Part shown: positions 45,620 to 55,024 of the stretch, piece by piece
Position numbering within the stretch: position 1 is the stretch's first letter
Layout: each line of letters starts with the position of its first letter
Assembly (NCBI GenBank): GCA_032622095.1
Contig: CP136066.1
Location: forward strand, 42,485,835-42,549,834
Origin: Siphonodentalium dalli
Lineage: Eukaryota > Mollusca > Scaphopoda > Gadilida > Siphonodentaliidae
DNA length: 64,000 nucleotides
Direction of reading: 5' to 3'
Program-made: the position numbers and the translations under genes
Notes under the pieces: generated by a model
Told to the model about the DNA's origin: nothing
Database searches by the model: none
What the model saw: the letters and a program-made list of their open reading frames with translations, nothing else

Positions 45620-45985
45620 CTGTAGTTCTGGGTTTTTCCATATCAAATTTGGCTGTGGGATAGCCCTGTCGTACACTTTAGATAATCTCAACTGAATGGA
45701 ATGAAATTTGGTATGTAGGTTGACTAGGTCAAGTTCGATTTCGGGTTCCACCTGCCAATTTTCCCCAGAGTTATGGACCTTTTTGTTGGAATTTGCACTA
45801 AATTTTTGTTTCCGGATAATAACTTTAGTAAGTCTGAACTGAATGGAATGAAATTTGGTATGTGAGTTTACTAGCACAAAATACAGGTCAAGTTCAGATT
45901 TGGGTGCCACCCCGCCAATTTTCACCAGTTATGCCCTTTTATCATGGTCGCATTTTGCCATACCTTAGTGATGCACTTGTTTTAT
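45620..45985. repeat. S1 satellite-type element
   Basis: Two units with TCTGAACTGAATGGAATGAA and GAAATTTGGTATGTGAG. Confidence 0.78.
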
Positions 45986-46035
45986 AATACATTGATGCTC
46001 ATCTAATAGAGTAATCTACCTTTTATTTCTCTCAG

Positions 46036-46095
46036 AAACCTGGAGAGGAGACGATGGAGCAGAAAGCAAGAAAACTGGTAGATGAGGATGTTCCG
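46036..46095 (+). CDS. CFAP61: CFAP61-like gene, exon 5 of 6 visible
   Basis: Exon of 60 bp (20 codons), phase 0 at both ends, acceptor ttttatttctctcag and strong donor GTAAGATA. It encodes KPGEETMEQKARKLVDEDVP, a charged linker-like segment. A pgB-4 MITE begins 17 bases after the donor, so two of this gene's donors lie against members of the same MITE family. No partial copy of this exon was seen nearby. Confidence 0.6.
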
Positions 46096-46116
46096 GTAAG
46101 ATAAACCTGTTCTTAA

Positions 46117-46367
46117 CCCTTTTTATACTAGATGGATTCTCCCGTTCAGTTATGAAAGAATACATTGGAAGGGTCTATTATTCATTACGAGGGCATTCAG
46201 GTAATAAAAGCAGATTACAGATAGAAAAACATAACACAAGAGCAGAAGGAATCATTGGTGGGAAATGTTCAGATAATAAGTTCAACAAATGACCTGTGTT
46301 GAATTTTATTATCTGAACATTTCCTAAGAGATAACTACTCGTCAATGAGTATTTAATGAAGAAAGGG
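46117..46367. mobile_element. pgB-4 MITE beside exon 5 donor
   Basis: Left TTAA at 46113-46116; the right TTAA decayed to TTTA. Central hairpin GGAAATGTTCAGATAATAAG. Confidence 0.8.
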
Positions 46368-46914
46368 TTTATTGAATTGATTCTCCCAATGTTATAAATG
46401 TATACATTAGATTGGCTTATTATTAAATCAGAGGGGTAGTCCATTCTGCTTTATAGAATAGTGTCCATGCGGAGGCTTTTCTATTCGTTTAAGCAAATTG
46501 AATTTCAAATATGCAAAACACATGTTCCAGCAAGAATAAGTTCCATGTGTAGCTTTCAACACAAGAATGAGTTTGCTCATTTCCCCCCCCCCCCCCAACA
46601 CTCGCAATGAAATGTGAAATCATGTATATAAATAAAATGTTTATTTGTGTTTTGGGGGCTATCACATACTATAATCCATTGTATGTATTATCAATTACAT
46701 GTGTGTTTACTTTTGGAAAATTGGAATTCCGCCCACCAGCAAGTACTCAGCTATTGACTTCCTGTTCTTTGTGGTTCCCATTGATTGATAGAAGAGTGGA
46801 GTATTGTTTGTTTTCCGATTCCTTATTGAAAAAATAATTAGAACATGACTAATGATGTCTCCATCTAGAGGATGTCTCTGTGTCTGGCGTCGTCAAACCA
46901 TGTGGTGAGGGCTA
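46368..46914. other. Intronic stretch, one candidate microexon
   Basis: Includes a C run at 46586-46598. 46869-46904 (36 bp, phase 0 both ends, between tctccatctag and GTGAGG) could be a microexon, but exons 5 and 6 read naturally without it and its polypyrimidine tract is weak. Confidence 0.3.
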
Positions 46915-47128
46915 CAGTAATGCTCTAAGTAAGCGACTTCTTAACCACAGCAGAATTATGGGTAACTTTTCCGGATTTAGTCGGAAATATGGCTTGTTGC
47001 CATTCATCGGAAAGCTCTCGGGGAGAGCTTTCCGATGAATGGCAACAAGCCATATTTCCGACTAAATCCGGAAAAGTTACCCATAATTCTGCTGTGGTTA
47101 AGAAGTCGCTTACTTAGAGCCATTACTG
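46915..47128. mobile_element. CAGT-family palindromic MITE, full copy
   Basis: 214 bp with almost perfect arms; CAGTAATGCTCTAAGTAAGC to GCCATTACTG; TA flanks. Confidence 0.9.
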
Positions 47129-47416
47129 TACTTCTACATGGGATATTGTAGTCTTATAAATGGAATCGTAGGGAAAAATGCCAAAAATCCCAAAATACAA
47201 AAAAAATACTGATTTTATAAACAAATGGTTTGGTGCGAGGCAAATTTATCTTAATATTAAACCTAAATATATCATTAAGGGATATTTGAAATAGCTGAAA
47301 TAAACTGTACTTTGATAATACAGGTGTTAGGATTCCTGTTCAGTCATTTGAAGGGAATGTTCTGAAAATAAGTTCAACAAACATCCAAAGTTATATATAT
47401 GTCTAATTGAACATTG
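47129..47416. other. Intronic stretch with pgB-4 fragment
   Basis: GAAAATAAGTTCAACAAAC at about 47363 is a pgB-4 remnant. Nothing else recognised. Confidence 0.45.
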
Positions 47417-47420
47417 TTAT

Positions 47421-47651
47421 CCCTTTCATGACTGGAGCTTCTTGACATTTTGCAAAACCCTGTGCCAATGCATTCTCTTATATATGCGAGTCTCCCATAT
47501 ATAGGGGCCTCACATATATTAGAGAATACATTGGCCTAATACTATTTACCTTGACCTTGAAAGCGTGTGTATGGGAGCCTCACATATATAAGAGAATGCA
47601 CTGGCACATTGTATTTAATGCTGTACCAGCGCAGCTCCCGTCATAAAAGGG
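47421..47651. mobile_element. pgB-2 MITE before exon 6
   Basis: CCCTTTCATGACTGGAGC to CCCGTCATAAAAGGG then TTAA, ending ~80 bp before the last exon. Confidence 0.83.
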
Positions 47652-47732
47652 TTAATAGCTCCTTATGCCAATTTTTATCAAATTCATGTTGCATAGAAGA
47701 ACTTGGTCGAAAATTAAAAAATTTTCTTTCAG

Positions 47733-47873
47733 TTGAACGAGATGCAGAGGTCACAGCTCATGGATATGTATAAGAATGCTGGTGCGAAGTCGGCCATCGA
47801 GATGAGACTTCTAAACTTCATCAGCTACAACCATTATCATCTGCCGATGTTTGCGAAACCAGGAATGGTGTGA
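47733..47873 (+). CDS. CFAP61: CFAP61-like gene, terminal exon with stop
   Basis: The final 141 bp of coding sequence (46 residues and TGA) after acceptor aaattttctttcag, phase 0. It encodes LNEMQRSQLMDMYKNAG … RLLNFISYNHYHLPMFAKPG followed by MV-stop. A helical segment, then the FISYNHYHLPMF-type ending, closes the protein. Across the six exons 186 complete codons are contiguous in phase, which chance would not give. Within ~530 bp downstream I see no AATAAA; the first is at 48410-48415, inside a pgB-1 MITE. The exon's last ~65 bp are echoed 250 bp downstream. Family name from recall; moderate confidence. Confidence 0.65.
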   Translation: MNEMQRSQLMDMYKNAGAKSAIEMRLLNFISYNHYHLPMFAKPGMV

Positions 47874-48071
47874 ACGCTGCGATGTTTCATCGATCAATCA
47901 TTATGAAGAGAGTTGATGGGTTGAAATTAATTACTGATCATTGAGACAAACTCTTTCTTCAGCTCTGACACATTTCAACAAGAGCAACATATGTGAGATA
48001 ACTCTGTGATACATGGCATATTTATTATGTTTATTTCTTACCCAAATATGATGTACAAAGGATGTGAAAAT

Positions 48072-48140
48072 GAGCTACAATCATTATCACCTGCCGTTGT
48101 TTGTGAAACTGGGAATGTTGTAAACCATGTGATGTTTAAT
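48072..48140 (+). pseudogene. Partial copy of terminal exon 3' end
   Basis: GAGCTACAATCATTATCACC … GTGAAACTGGGAATG follows the exon's CAGCTACAACCATTATCATC … GCGAAACCAGGAATG with about 80 % identity, and continues past the stop (GATGTTTAAT against GATGTTTCAT). Confidence 0.82.
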
Positions 48141-48143
48141 TAG

Positions 48144-48372
48144 CCCTTCCATGGCTGGAGCTTCCTGAAATTTTGAGAAAACCCTGTGCCAATGCATTAT
48201 CTTATATATGTGTCTCCCGTAGGGAGCCTCGCATATGTAAGATTATACATTGGCCTAACAATATTTACCTTAACCTTGTCAGCCACCACATTCTCTTATA
48301 TATGCGAGGCTCCTATGGGAAATGAGAATGCACTGGCACAGAATCTATAATGCAGCTCCTGTCATGAATGGG
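48144..48372. mobile_element. pgB-2 MITE
   Basis: CCCTTCCATGGCTGGAGC to CTGTCATGAATGGG. Its right TTAA (48373-48376) is also the left TTAA of the next element. Confidence 0.83.
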
Positions 48373-48376
48373 TTAA

Positions 48377-48768
48377 CCCTTTACCCAACAAACCGGCCAA
48401 AACCGGCCAAATAAAGCTTCAACAGCCTAAAATATCTTCGGTCTGTCTCAATAGAACCATACAAATATGGGTATCATTGGAACCGGCTCCTTGACCACAT
48501 TGTGATAGTTACAGTTATGCCCTGTGCCAATGCATTCTCTTATATATGCGAGTCGACCATAGGTCGCCTCGCATATATAAGAGAATGCATTGGCCTAAAA
48601 AAATATTTTTTTAACACTTTTTACCATTTTTTTCTTACATTCTTTAACAATTTTATAATTTTTAATGTGTTAAGCCAATGCATTCTCTTATATATGCGAG
48701 GCGACCTATGGTCGACTCGCATATATAAGAGAATGCATTGGCACAGGGCCCTTCTGTTGGGTAAAGGG
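48377..48768. mobile_element. pgB-1 MITE, complete; carries AATAAA
   Basis: TTAA on both sides (48373-48376, 48769-48772), both hairpins intact. AATAAA at 48410-48415 lies on the strand of the CFAP61-like gene. Confidence 0.92.
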
Positions 48769-48772
48769 TTAA

Positions 48773-49966
48773 GGGCTGATTAATGTTGACATTCAGATTG
48801 AAGTGACTGTTTTTATGAGTGAAATGTGATAGACTGGTTCTTGTTCTTCTATGCTTGCGATAATGAAATTTAAAGCTAAATTGACCCGAATTGAATATCC
48901 TGAATCAGGTTCTAATTAACAATCATTTAAATGATATAATAAGGCTACATAATTTCCAGGTGTTATGCTGCCCCAAAATTGGCAAATTTGGCAAATAGTC
49001 AACTTAAGAGATTCTTTTCCAGATGGGATATTTGCCTGTTAACGCTAACTCAGAAACAGTCACTCCGTTTCTTCAAAACCGTACCCATTTTATCACATCA
49101 ACCGATAGATAGTTGAGTGGTATGAATCAACCCCACCCCCACCCCATATCACCATTTCGTTTATTTTCATTTCAATGAATATTGGCAGGTTTCTCGCTGG
49201 AAAAGATGTAAACATGTGCAAAGGATCTGAGATGTGAAAACTGTAGTCAGCTGTCAATATTTTGTGCATATAATTGTCTAGAAATTGTTGCTTTTCTATG
49301 ACATCACTGATTAATCCAAAGATTATGTTATATTACCTGATTTTTGAAGAGGACAATCATGAATTGGGGAGCTATTTTGAGTAAATAACTTTGACATATT
49401 GCTAATATTTTGATTCTCTTCTATGATCAGTTTTCGAATTTGGATCTATGACAATCCAGGTATGATTGAACTCTGTAATCCAGATCCGACATTTTGGACT
49501 AAATTAAAAAATGACGTGTATAGTGGTGGAGAAAAGAATCCACCACAACCTAAAGGTGTGGCATAGATAAAAATAAACTCACCCTCTTTGCCAGTTGTTT
49601 GTGCTCGGAAAGCCTCATGTTCGGTCCTCGAAATTGGCCATGGCAATAAGCAATGCCATGGAAAACACTGTGGCAACATGTGGAATCTATAATGCAACAC
49701 CATTAAATTTGCCATGGGACATTTTTCCCAATTTCGAGGGCTGACCCCCCCCCCCCCCCCCCCCCTCCCCCCTTCCCTCATGAGAGATTTTTTCCAACAA
49801 AATGGATAACAGTAATCTCCTCTGGATAATCAGTGAGCGAAACAAAATGTTAGTTTTCTGTTAAACTCATAAAAGTGACATCTTCTCCACCCATATGACT
49901 TTTTGGTTGCTACTAAACAAACCCCACCTTGACTATAAAATCTCTAAAATATGCCATATAGACGTA
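48773..49966. other. Intergenic DNA, nothing coding recognised
   Basis: A C run at 49746-49766 and repeat-like text before it (CCTCGAAATTGGCCATGGCA). The 111-codon minus frame at 49446-49781 is driven by the homopolymer. Confidence 0.45.
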
Positions 49967-50111
49967 CAGTTATGTCCTAAATAATCAGAATTATGGGTAA
50001 CTTTCCGAGAGCTTTCCGATGAATGGCAACAAGCCATATTTCCGACTAAATCCTGAAAAATTACCCATAATTCTGCTGTGGTTAAGGAGTCGATTATTTA
50101 GTGTATTACTG
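49967..50111. mobile_element. CAGT-family MITE
   Basis: Left arm shortened, right arm complete. Confidence 0.78.
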
Positions 50112-50519
50112 CAGGTCCAATTTCCTTCTGAGATCCATAGGTGAACTTTTGATTATATCATCCGTCTAAAAGCTTTTAAACTGGTTTGATATTGTTTCAG
50201 TATTCCGCCCTCTGTAGCCGTTATTTATGTTGTAATTCTGCGGAGCTGTGTTACTCAGGCATTGATAATCTGTGATATCTTACAGTATCTATTCCATCTA
50301 ATTTATTATATATTATTTTGTTTATTTGGACCAGCCTAGAGGGCGACTTGGGAGATATCTTCATCCTAAAATGTGCCAAATCTCCCATTGTTGCCCTAGA
50401 AGTTAATTCTATACCTATGCCCTAACAGCATAATTAAAGTCATGTGAAACACTCTGGTAGGGTGTTCAAATAGAAATGGAGAATAATCTCGCTCAGTCGT
50501 TATTTTCACTAATATTATA
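50112..50519. repeat. Mixed repeat fragments
   Basis: 50340-50400 (GGGAGATATCTTCATCCTAA) is a complement of the 2060-2125 fragment. 50437-50520 is the start of the GTGAAACACTCTGG repeat. Confidence 0.6.
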
Positions 50520-50613
50520 TTCCGATGAATGGCAACAAGCCATATTACTAAATCCTGAAATGTTGCCCATAATTCTGCTGTGGTTAAGGAGTCGATTACT
50601 TAGGGCATTACTG
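50520..50613. mobile_element. CAGT-family MITE, right arm only
   Basis: TTCCGATGAATGGCAACAAG to GGGCATTACTG plus TA. It is inserted in, or fused to, the preceding GTGAAACAC repeat. Confidence 0.78.
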
Positions 50614-50799
50614 TAGGATGAAGTGACTTCTCCCAATTTGAGATCTCCAGGCTGGTCCCTGAGAATTTTGTTTATATATATGCATTATTTGTGAAGCAAA
50701 TAAATTTGTTTTTTGGTTAATTTGTGTTAATAGTTCATTCATTTTGAGGACAATGTCAAGTTTTACCTGGGACCTCAATTTATTTATTATTTTATTTAA

Positions 50800-51057
50800 C
50801 ACTTCCATGACTGGAGCTTCCTGAAATATTGTGAAAACCCTGTGCCAATGTATTCTCTTATAAATGTGAGTCTCCCACAGGGAACCTCGCATATATAAGA
50901 GAATACAATGGCCAAACAATATTTACATTGACTTGTTTAAGCCAGTGCATTCTCTTATATATGAGAGGCCCCCATATCGAAGACTCGCATATATAAGAGA
51001 ATGCACTGGCACAGGATCTTTAATGCTGTACCAGCTCAGCTCCCATCATGAAAGTGT
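50800..51057. mobile_element. pgB-2 MITE
   Basis: Left TTAA at 50796-50799; the right decayed to TTGA. Both hairpins present. Confidence 0.84.
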
Positions 51058-51219
51058 TGAAAAGAGCACATGTTGACCAAGTACAACAAATTAAAAATAT
51101 TAGTCAATTTCAGTTAATATGCATGCACGAAACCATTTTCTCATAAAAAGACTATTTTTTAATTGTTTATATGCATAAGGGTCTGACTAATGTTTTTATG
51201 TATACGAAAATCACCAAAA

Positions 51220-51480
51220 ATGTTTTGATGAGAAGAGGTAACGAGCACGCCATCGGGGCGTGGCATAATACGCCCGTTTCTGGAGTAGAGTGGGGCAAGG
51301 TTTAATTCATTTGTTTGAAATCTTTGACTTCAGAGGAAATAATAACAAAAATAAAACACAATAACTTGGAAACCACATCAGGTAGATTTTAAGTCAAAAA
51401 AGGGGCATAAACAAAACCCATATTCGAACTTGATCTGTATTTTGGGGTGGTAATCTAATATACCAAATTTGGAACTGTTC
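51220..51480 (-). repeat. S1 satellite-type element, complement copy
   Basis: GAGCACGCCATCGGGGCGTG … CATAATACGCCCGTTTCTGG at one end and CTAATATACCAAATTTGG inside; reverse complement of 16591-17165. Confidence 0.78.
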
Positions 51481-51960
51481 ATCAATGAGGCCCAACAATA
51501 CAGCTGCACACTTGTGATTATACGTATTGTATACTATAACAACACCCTTTATACGTGTGGCTTCACCAGAGTGTGAAAATCAATTAATATCAGTCTTCAA
51601 TCAGAGGGGAACATCAAAAGTGAATGTTGATGAGTGGGTATTTACGGTACCTGAAATAAGGAAATCCCCTAATTTCACGAACTCGAAAAATAAAAAACGT
51701 TGTTTTTTGGGGGATTTGAATGCGGGGTTTTGCTGAATCCGGGAGATATTGGGGGTTATCTGTATTTGCGGAATTGCCATGGCAAACCGGGAGTCTCACG
51801 GACAATCCATGAAACTTAACAGCTCTGTCCAGCACCCACCCCACTCACAAGGAATGTCCTAATAGGGGAAAGGAAGAATGACCAGGCAAATATAAAAATG
51901 GAGATCATGTGGTCCATGAAGGATAAAACGTCATCTATTGGGATTACCATGGACCATGAA
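51481..51960. other. Unassigned stretch
   Basis: Two opposite short frames (69 and 76 codons) overlap; neither shows a domain. Confidence 0.4.
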
Positions 51961-52080
51961 TAAATGTACCACAGAACGCACCTATCCCGTGATATTTCCG
52001 TGTCACCTCAGTGCACCAATTTTCCGAGCTGATAAGGCTCTGTAATATCTTAATCATGCAATTAATCAGTCCCCTTCTAA
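51961..52080. repeat. ~125-bp repeat unit, left of a pgB-3 insertion
   Basis: CACCTATCCCGTGATATTTC … CACCAATTTTCCGAGCTGAT; related to 11899-12160. Confidence 0.75.
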
Positions 52081-52314
52081 CCCTTTCAGTGCCAGGTTGA
52101 TTTTTGTGTCAACCCATATACCCTGTGCCAATGCAATCTCTTATATATGCGAGTCGACCATAGGTCGCCTCGCATATATAAGAGAATGCATTGGCCTAAC
52201 AATTTTTTTTTTTTTTTCCACAATTTTTTACAATTTGAATATATTTTATTATATTCTTTAACAGACTTATTGTGAAGGTTTAGGGGCCGAGATCGGCCCC
52301 TGGCACTCAAAGGG
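52081..52314. mobile_element. pgB-3 MITE
   Basis: CCCTTTCAGTGCCAGG to CCTGGCACTCAAAGGG, right TTAA at 52315-52318, left flank CTAA. One shared hairpin remains. The unoccupied site is visible in the related repeat near 12000 (ccctttaagtcatctgagg). Confidence 0.87.
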
Positions 52315-52437
52315 TTAAGTCATCTGAGGTCAAAGTTACCATTCCCATGACATTTCCCTAGCCATGTGGCCAATTTCCTACATATATCCTTAGCTCATGT
52401 TAAGGAATGCTCTTTATTGCTCATATGTGCCCCTTTA
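52315..52437. repeat. ~125-bp repeat unit, right of a pgB-3 insertion
   Basis: AAGTCATCTGAGGTCAAAGT … GGAATGCTCTTTATTGCTCA. Confidence 0.75.
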
Positions 52438-52531
52438 ACCCTTTATAGAGCCCCACATAGACTGGAGCAGACGACACTCTGCAGTGCATACTTCCATCTG
52501 TGTGAGGCTCCCTGTGGGATAAATCTCTTAA
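52438..52531. mobile_element. Short piggyBac-like remnant
   Basis: TTAACCCTTTATAGAGCCCC … GTGTGAGGCTCCCTGTGGG; words match the middle spacer of GACC elements (CAGACGACACTCT). Confidence 0.5.
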
Positions 52532-52535
52532 TTAA

Positions 52536-52789
52536 CCCTTTACCCAACAAAACGCCCAAAAACGGCCAAATAAAGCTTCAACAGCCTAAAATATCTTCGG
52601 TCTGTCTCAATAGAACCATACAAATATGGATATCATTGGAACCGGCCCATTGACCACATTGTGATAGTTACAGTTAGCCCTGTGCCAATGCATTCTCTTA
52701 TATATGCGAGTTTGTATGGTTCTATTGAGACAGACCGAAGATATTTTAGGCTGTTGAAGCTTTATTTGGCCGGTTTGTTGGGTAAAGGG
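52536..52789. mobile_element. pgB-1 MITE, deleted to a simple palindrome
   Basis: TTAA on both sides. The left hairpin is cut at its loop and joined to the outer right arm (TTTGTATGGTTCTATTGAGA). Confidence 0.88.
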
Positions 52790-52793
52790 TTAA

Positions 52794-53150
52794 TGGATGG
52801 ATGGCAAGAAGGATGGACATAATACAACTCTTTTTTTCTTCAAATGGGTGTATAAAAAAAAGACAAGTTATCCATCCTTATGTGTTTTAATCTATATGCT
52901 CCCACTTAATATATTATGCAAAATAAGTTATTCCTCATAAAAAATAACAACAGATTCATAACAATATGTCTTTCAGAAATTCAGTTTACAAAATTACATT
53001 CTACATACATTCTACATATCTCAACTGTAAATGTTTTACTCCTTTGTAACAAAGCGAACAAATTGTTCCAATCAATTATTGCTCTGTGAGGTAGTTCAAA
53101 AGACTTCTTGTCACCTAACTGCATTCATAGTAAACTAGCAAGTCTGGATT
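52794..53150. other. Unassigned AT-rich stretch
   Basis: Nothing recognised. Confidence 0.4.
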
Positions 53151-53154
53151 TTGT

Positions 53155-53575
53155 GTGTATGACATTTGCAGAATGAGGTCCCCAGAAGGTGAATTTAGCG
53201 ACGCTATCCCACACAGCGATCTAGCATTGCTAAACTCACTCTCTGTGGACTTCATTCTTCTTAGGACTCATCTTCTGGGAAGTATCTATAGTCTCAAATT
53301 AACATTGTTTTTAGTTACTTTTTCCCTTCTGTTCAGTTTCTATATCCCCTAATTTGCTTAAATTGCTTAATCGAGGTGACTAATGGGATAACATTTTCAA
53401 CCGTGGAACTTCTATTTGATTAGGTCTTCCATAGCAGTTGAGGCCTAAGCAGAATGAGGTACCCAGAGAGTGAATTTGGTGATGCTAGCCCATCATGCGG
53501 GGATAGTGTCAGTAAATTCACCCTCTGGGGACCTCATTCTGCGAATGTCAGACACACTTTATCCAGGCTTGTAAA
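53155..53575. mobile_element. AAGCC-family MITE, long form, diverged
   Basis: Hairpins GCAGAATGAGGTCCCCAGAA … and … GGACCTCATTCTGCGAATG around a ~180-bp spacer related to 22.4 kb. Confidence 0.73.
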
Positions 53576-53802
53576 CTAGACATATTTTCTAAACTATAAA
53601 TATTGAAATTTAATGTTACGGTGAAAAGAGAGATTTTGTAATATGAGCATTAATTATCATTATTTAAATGGATGGGACGCAAGGTCTTCAAAATGGATTC
53701 ATGTCATGAGAAATAACTTAAATTTTATAAAAGTCTGTAAATCAACTGTCATCAACAAGTACATGTGAAAATAGATTGACTTTGTTGTAATTTTATTATT
53801 AA

Positions 53803-54037
53803 CCCTTTGAGTGCCAGGGGCCGATCTCATCGGCCCTAAACCTACAAAATAAGTCTGTTAAAGAATATAAGAATAAATTATTAAAATAGTAAAAAATTGT
53901 AAAAAAAATAAAAAATTGTTAGGCCAATGCATTCTCTTATATATGCGAGGCGACCTATGGTCGACTCGCATATATAAGAGAATGCATTGGCACAGGGTAT
54001 ATGGGTTGATACAAAAATCGACCTGGCACTCAAAGGG
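53803..54037. mobile_element. pgB-3 MITE, complete
   Basis: TTAA on both sides (53799-53802, 54038-54041); CCCTTTGAGTGCCAGGGGCC terminus; one shared hairpin with the GCGACC/GGTCGAC loop. Confidence 0.92.
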
Positions 54038-54041
54038 TTAA

Positions 54042-54460
54042 TAACTCTCCAATAAAAAAAATTCACATATCAAAACCATTACATTGTACTGTAACATTAA
54101 TGTTAAAGTGGCATTATCCAATCACTTCAGTAAGACACCAAAGCTATAAAGTTTAATAAAAACTTGATGGTACACATTGCTAACGGTCAAAGCATTGAAA
54201 AATATTCTTAAACAAATCATATTCAGACTAAAATATTTGAACTTACTATGCGATGTTTGTTGACAAATTAAAGTAATAGTTTTGTTTACATAAACAATGG
54301 TTCGTTATTGGAGAGCTTTCAATAATGAATACAAGAACAAAGTTTATCTGTTTTTCGTTTCTTGATAATGAGGTTTATATTGACTTTTATTTTTTTTGCG
54401 CATTTACCTATTGTGAAGGCCTTGGGTCTCTTTAAACCAACAAATAAAATTCAACTGACC
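54042..54460. other. Unassigned AT-rich stretch
   Basis: Nothing recognised. Confidence 0.4.
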
Positions 54461-54465
54461 TGTAA

Positions 54466-54724
54466 CCCCCTTTCATGATGGGAGCTGCGTTGGTGCAGCA
54501 TTAAAGACCCTGTGCCAGTGCATTCTCTTATAGTATATATGCGAGTCTCCCATCGGGAGCCTTGCATAAATAAGAGAATGCACTGGCTTACAAGGTCAAG
54601 ATAAATACTATCAGGCCAATGTTTCTCTTATATATGTGAGGCTCCCTATGGGAGACTCGCGTATATAACAGAATGCACTGGCACAGGGTTTTTGAAAAAT
54701 ATCAGGAATCTCCAGTCATGCAAT
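54466..54724. mobile_element. pgB-2 MITE, degraded flanks
   Basis: CCTTTCATGATGGGAGC to CTCCAGTCATG; both hairpins present; TTAA motifs mutated. Confidence 0.78.
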
Positions 54725-55024
54725 TATTAAATGAATGACAAAATATAATAATGATAATAACACTCTTTTCTTTTCTCTTTTCTCCAAAACAAATAATTGC
54801 ATTGAGATCAAATAAAGAGTATTCTGAAGTACGATATATGATAAGGCTAAAAATTGAATGCATAGAACTGTGCATAGGTAAAAAATAATTCATCAAAAAT
54901 ATAACAATTGTATATGAAAATACTTGCGTCAAAAATAAACGTGAAGTACAGGTGATGAACAAAATTTACATCAATTCTTCCAAAGAGATTTCAGCCTCAT
55001 AAGTTAACTATAGAGCACTATTTA

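Noticed and set aside
46869-46904. 36-bp candidate microexon in phase 0 between exons 5 and 6
   Set aside because: Weak acceptor tract, unremarkable peptide, and a natural reading without it. RNA evidence would be needed.
13695-48783. Recurrent short frames reading CANAFSYICE … LAYIRECIGL or QCILLYMRG … YKRMHWHR
   Set aside because: These are the two strands of the shared hairpin cassette, found wherever the MITEs occur.
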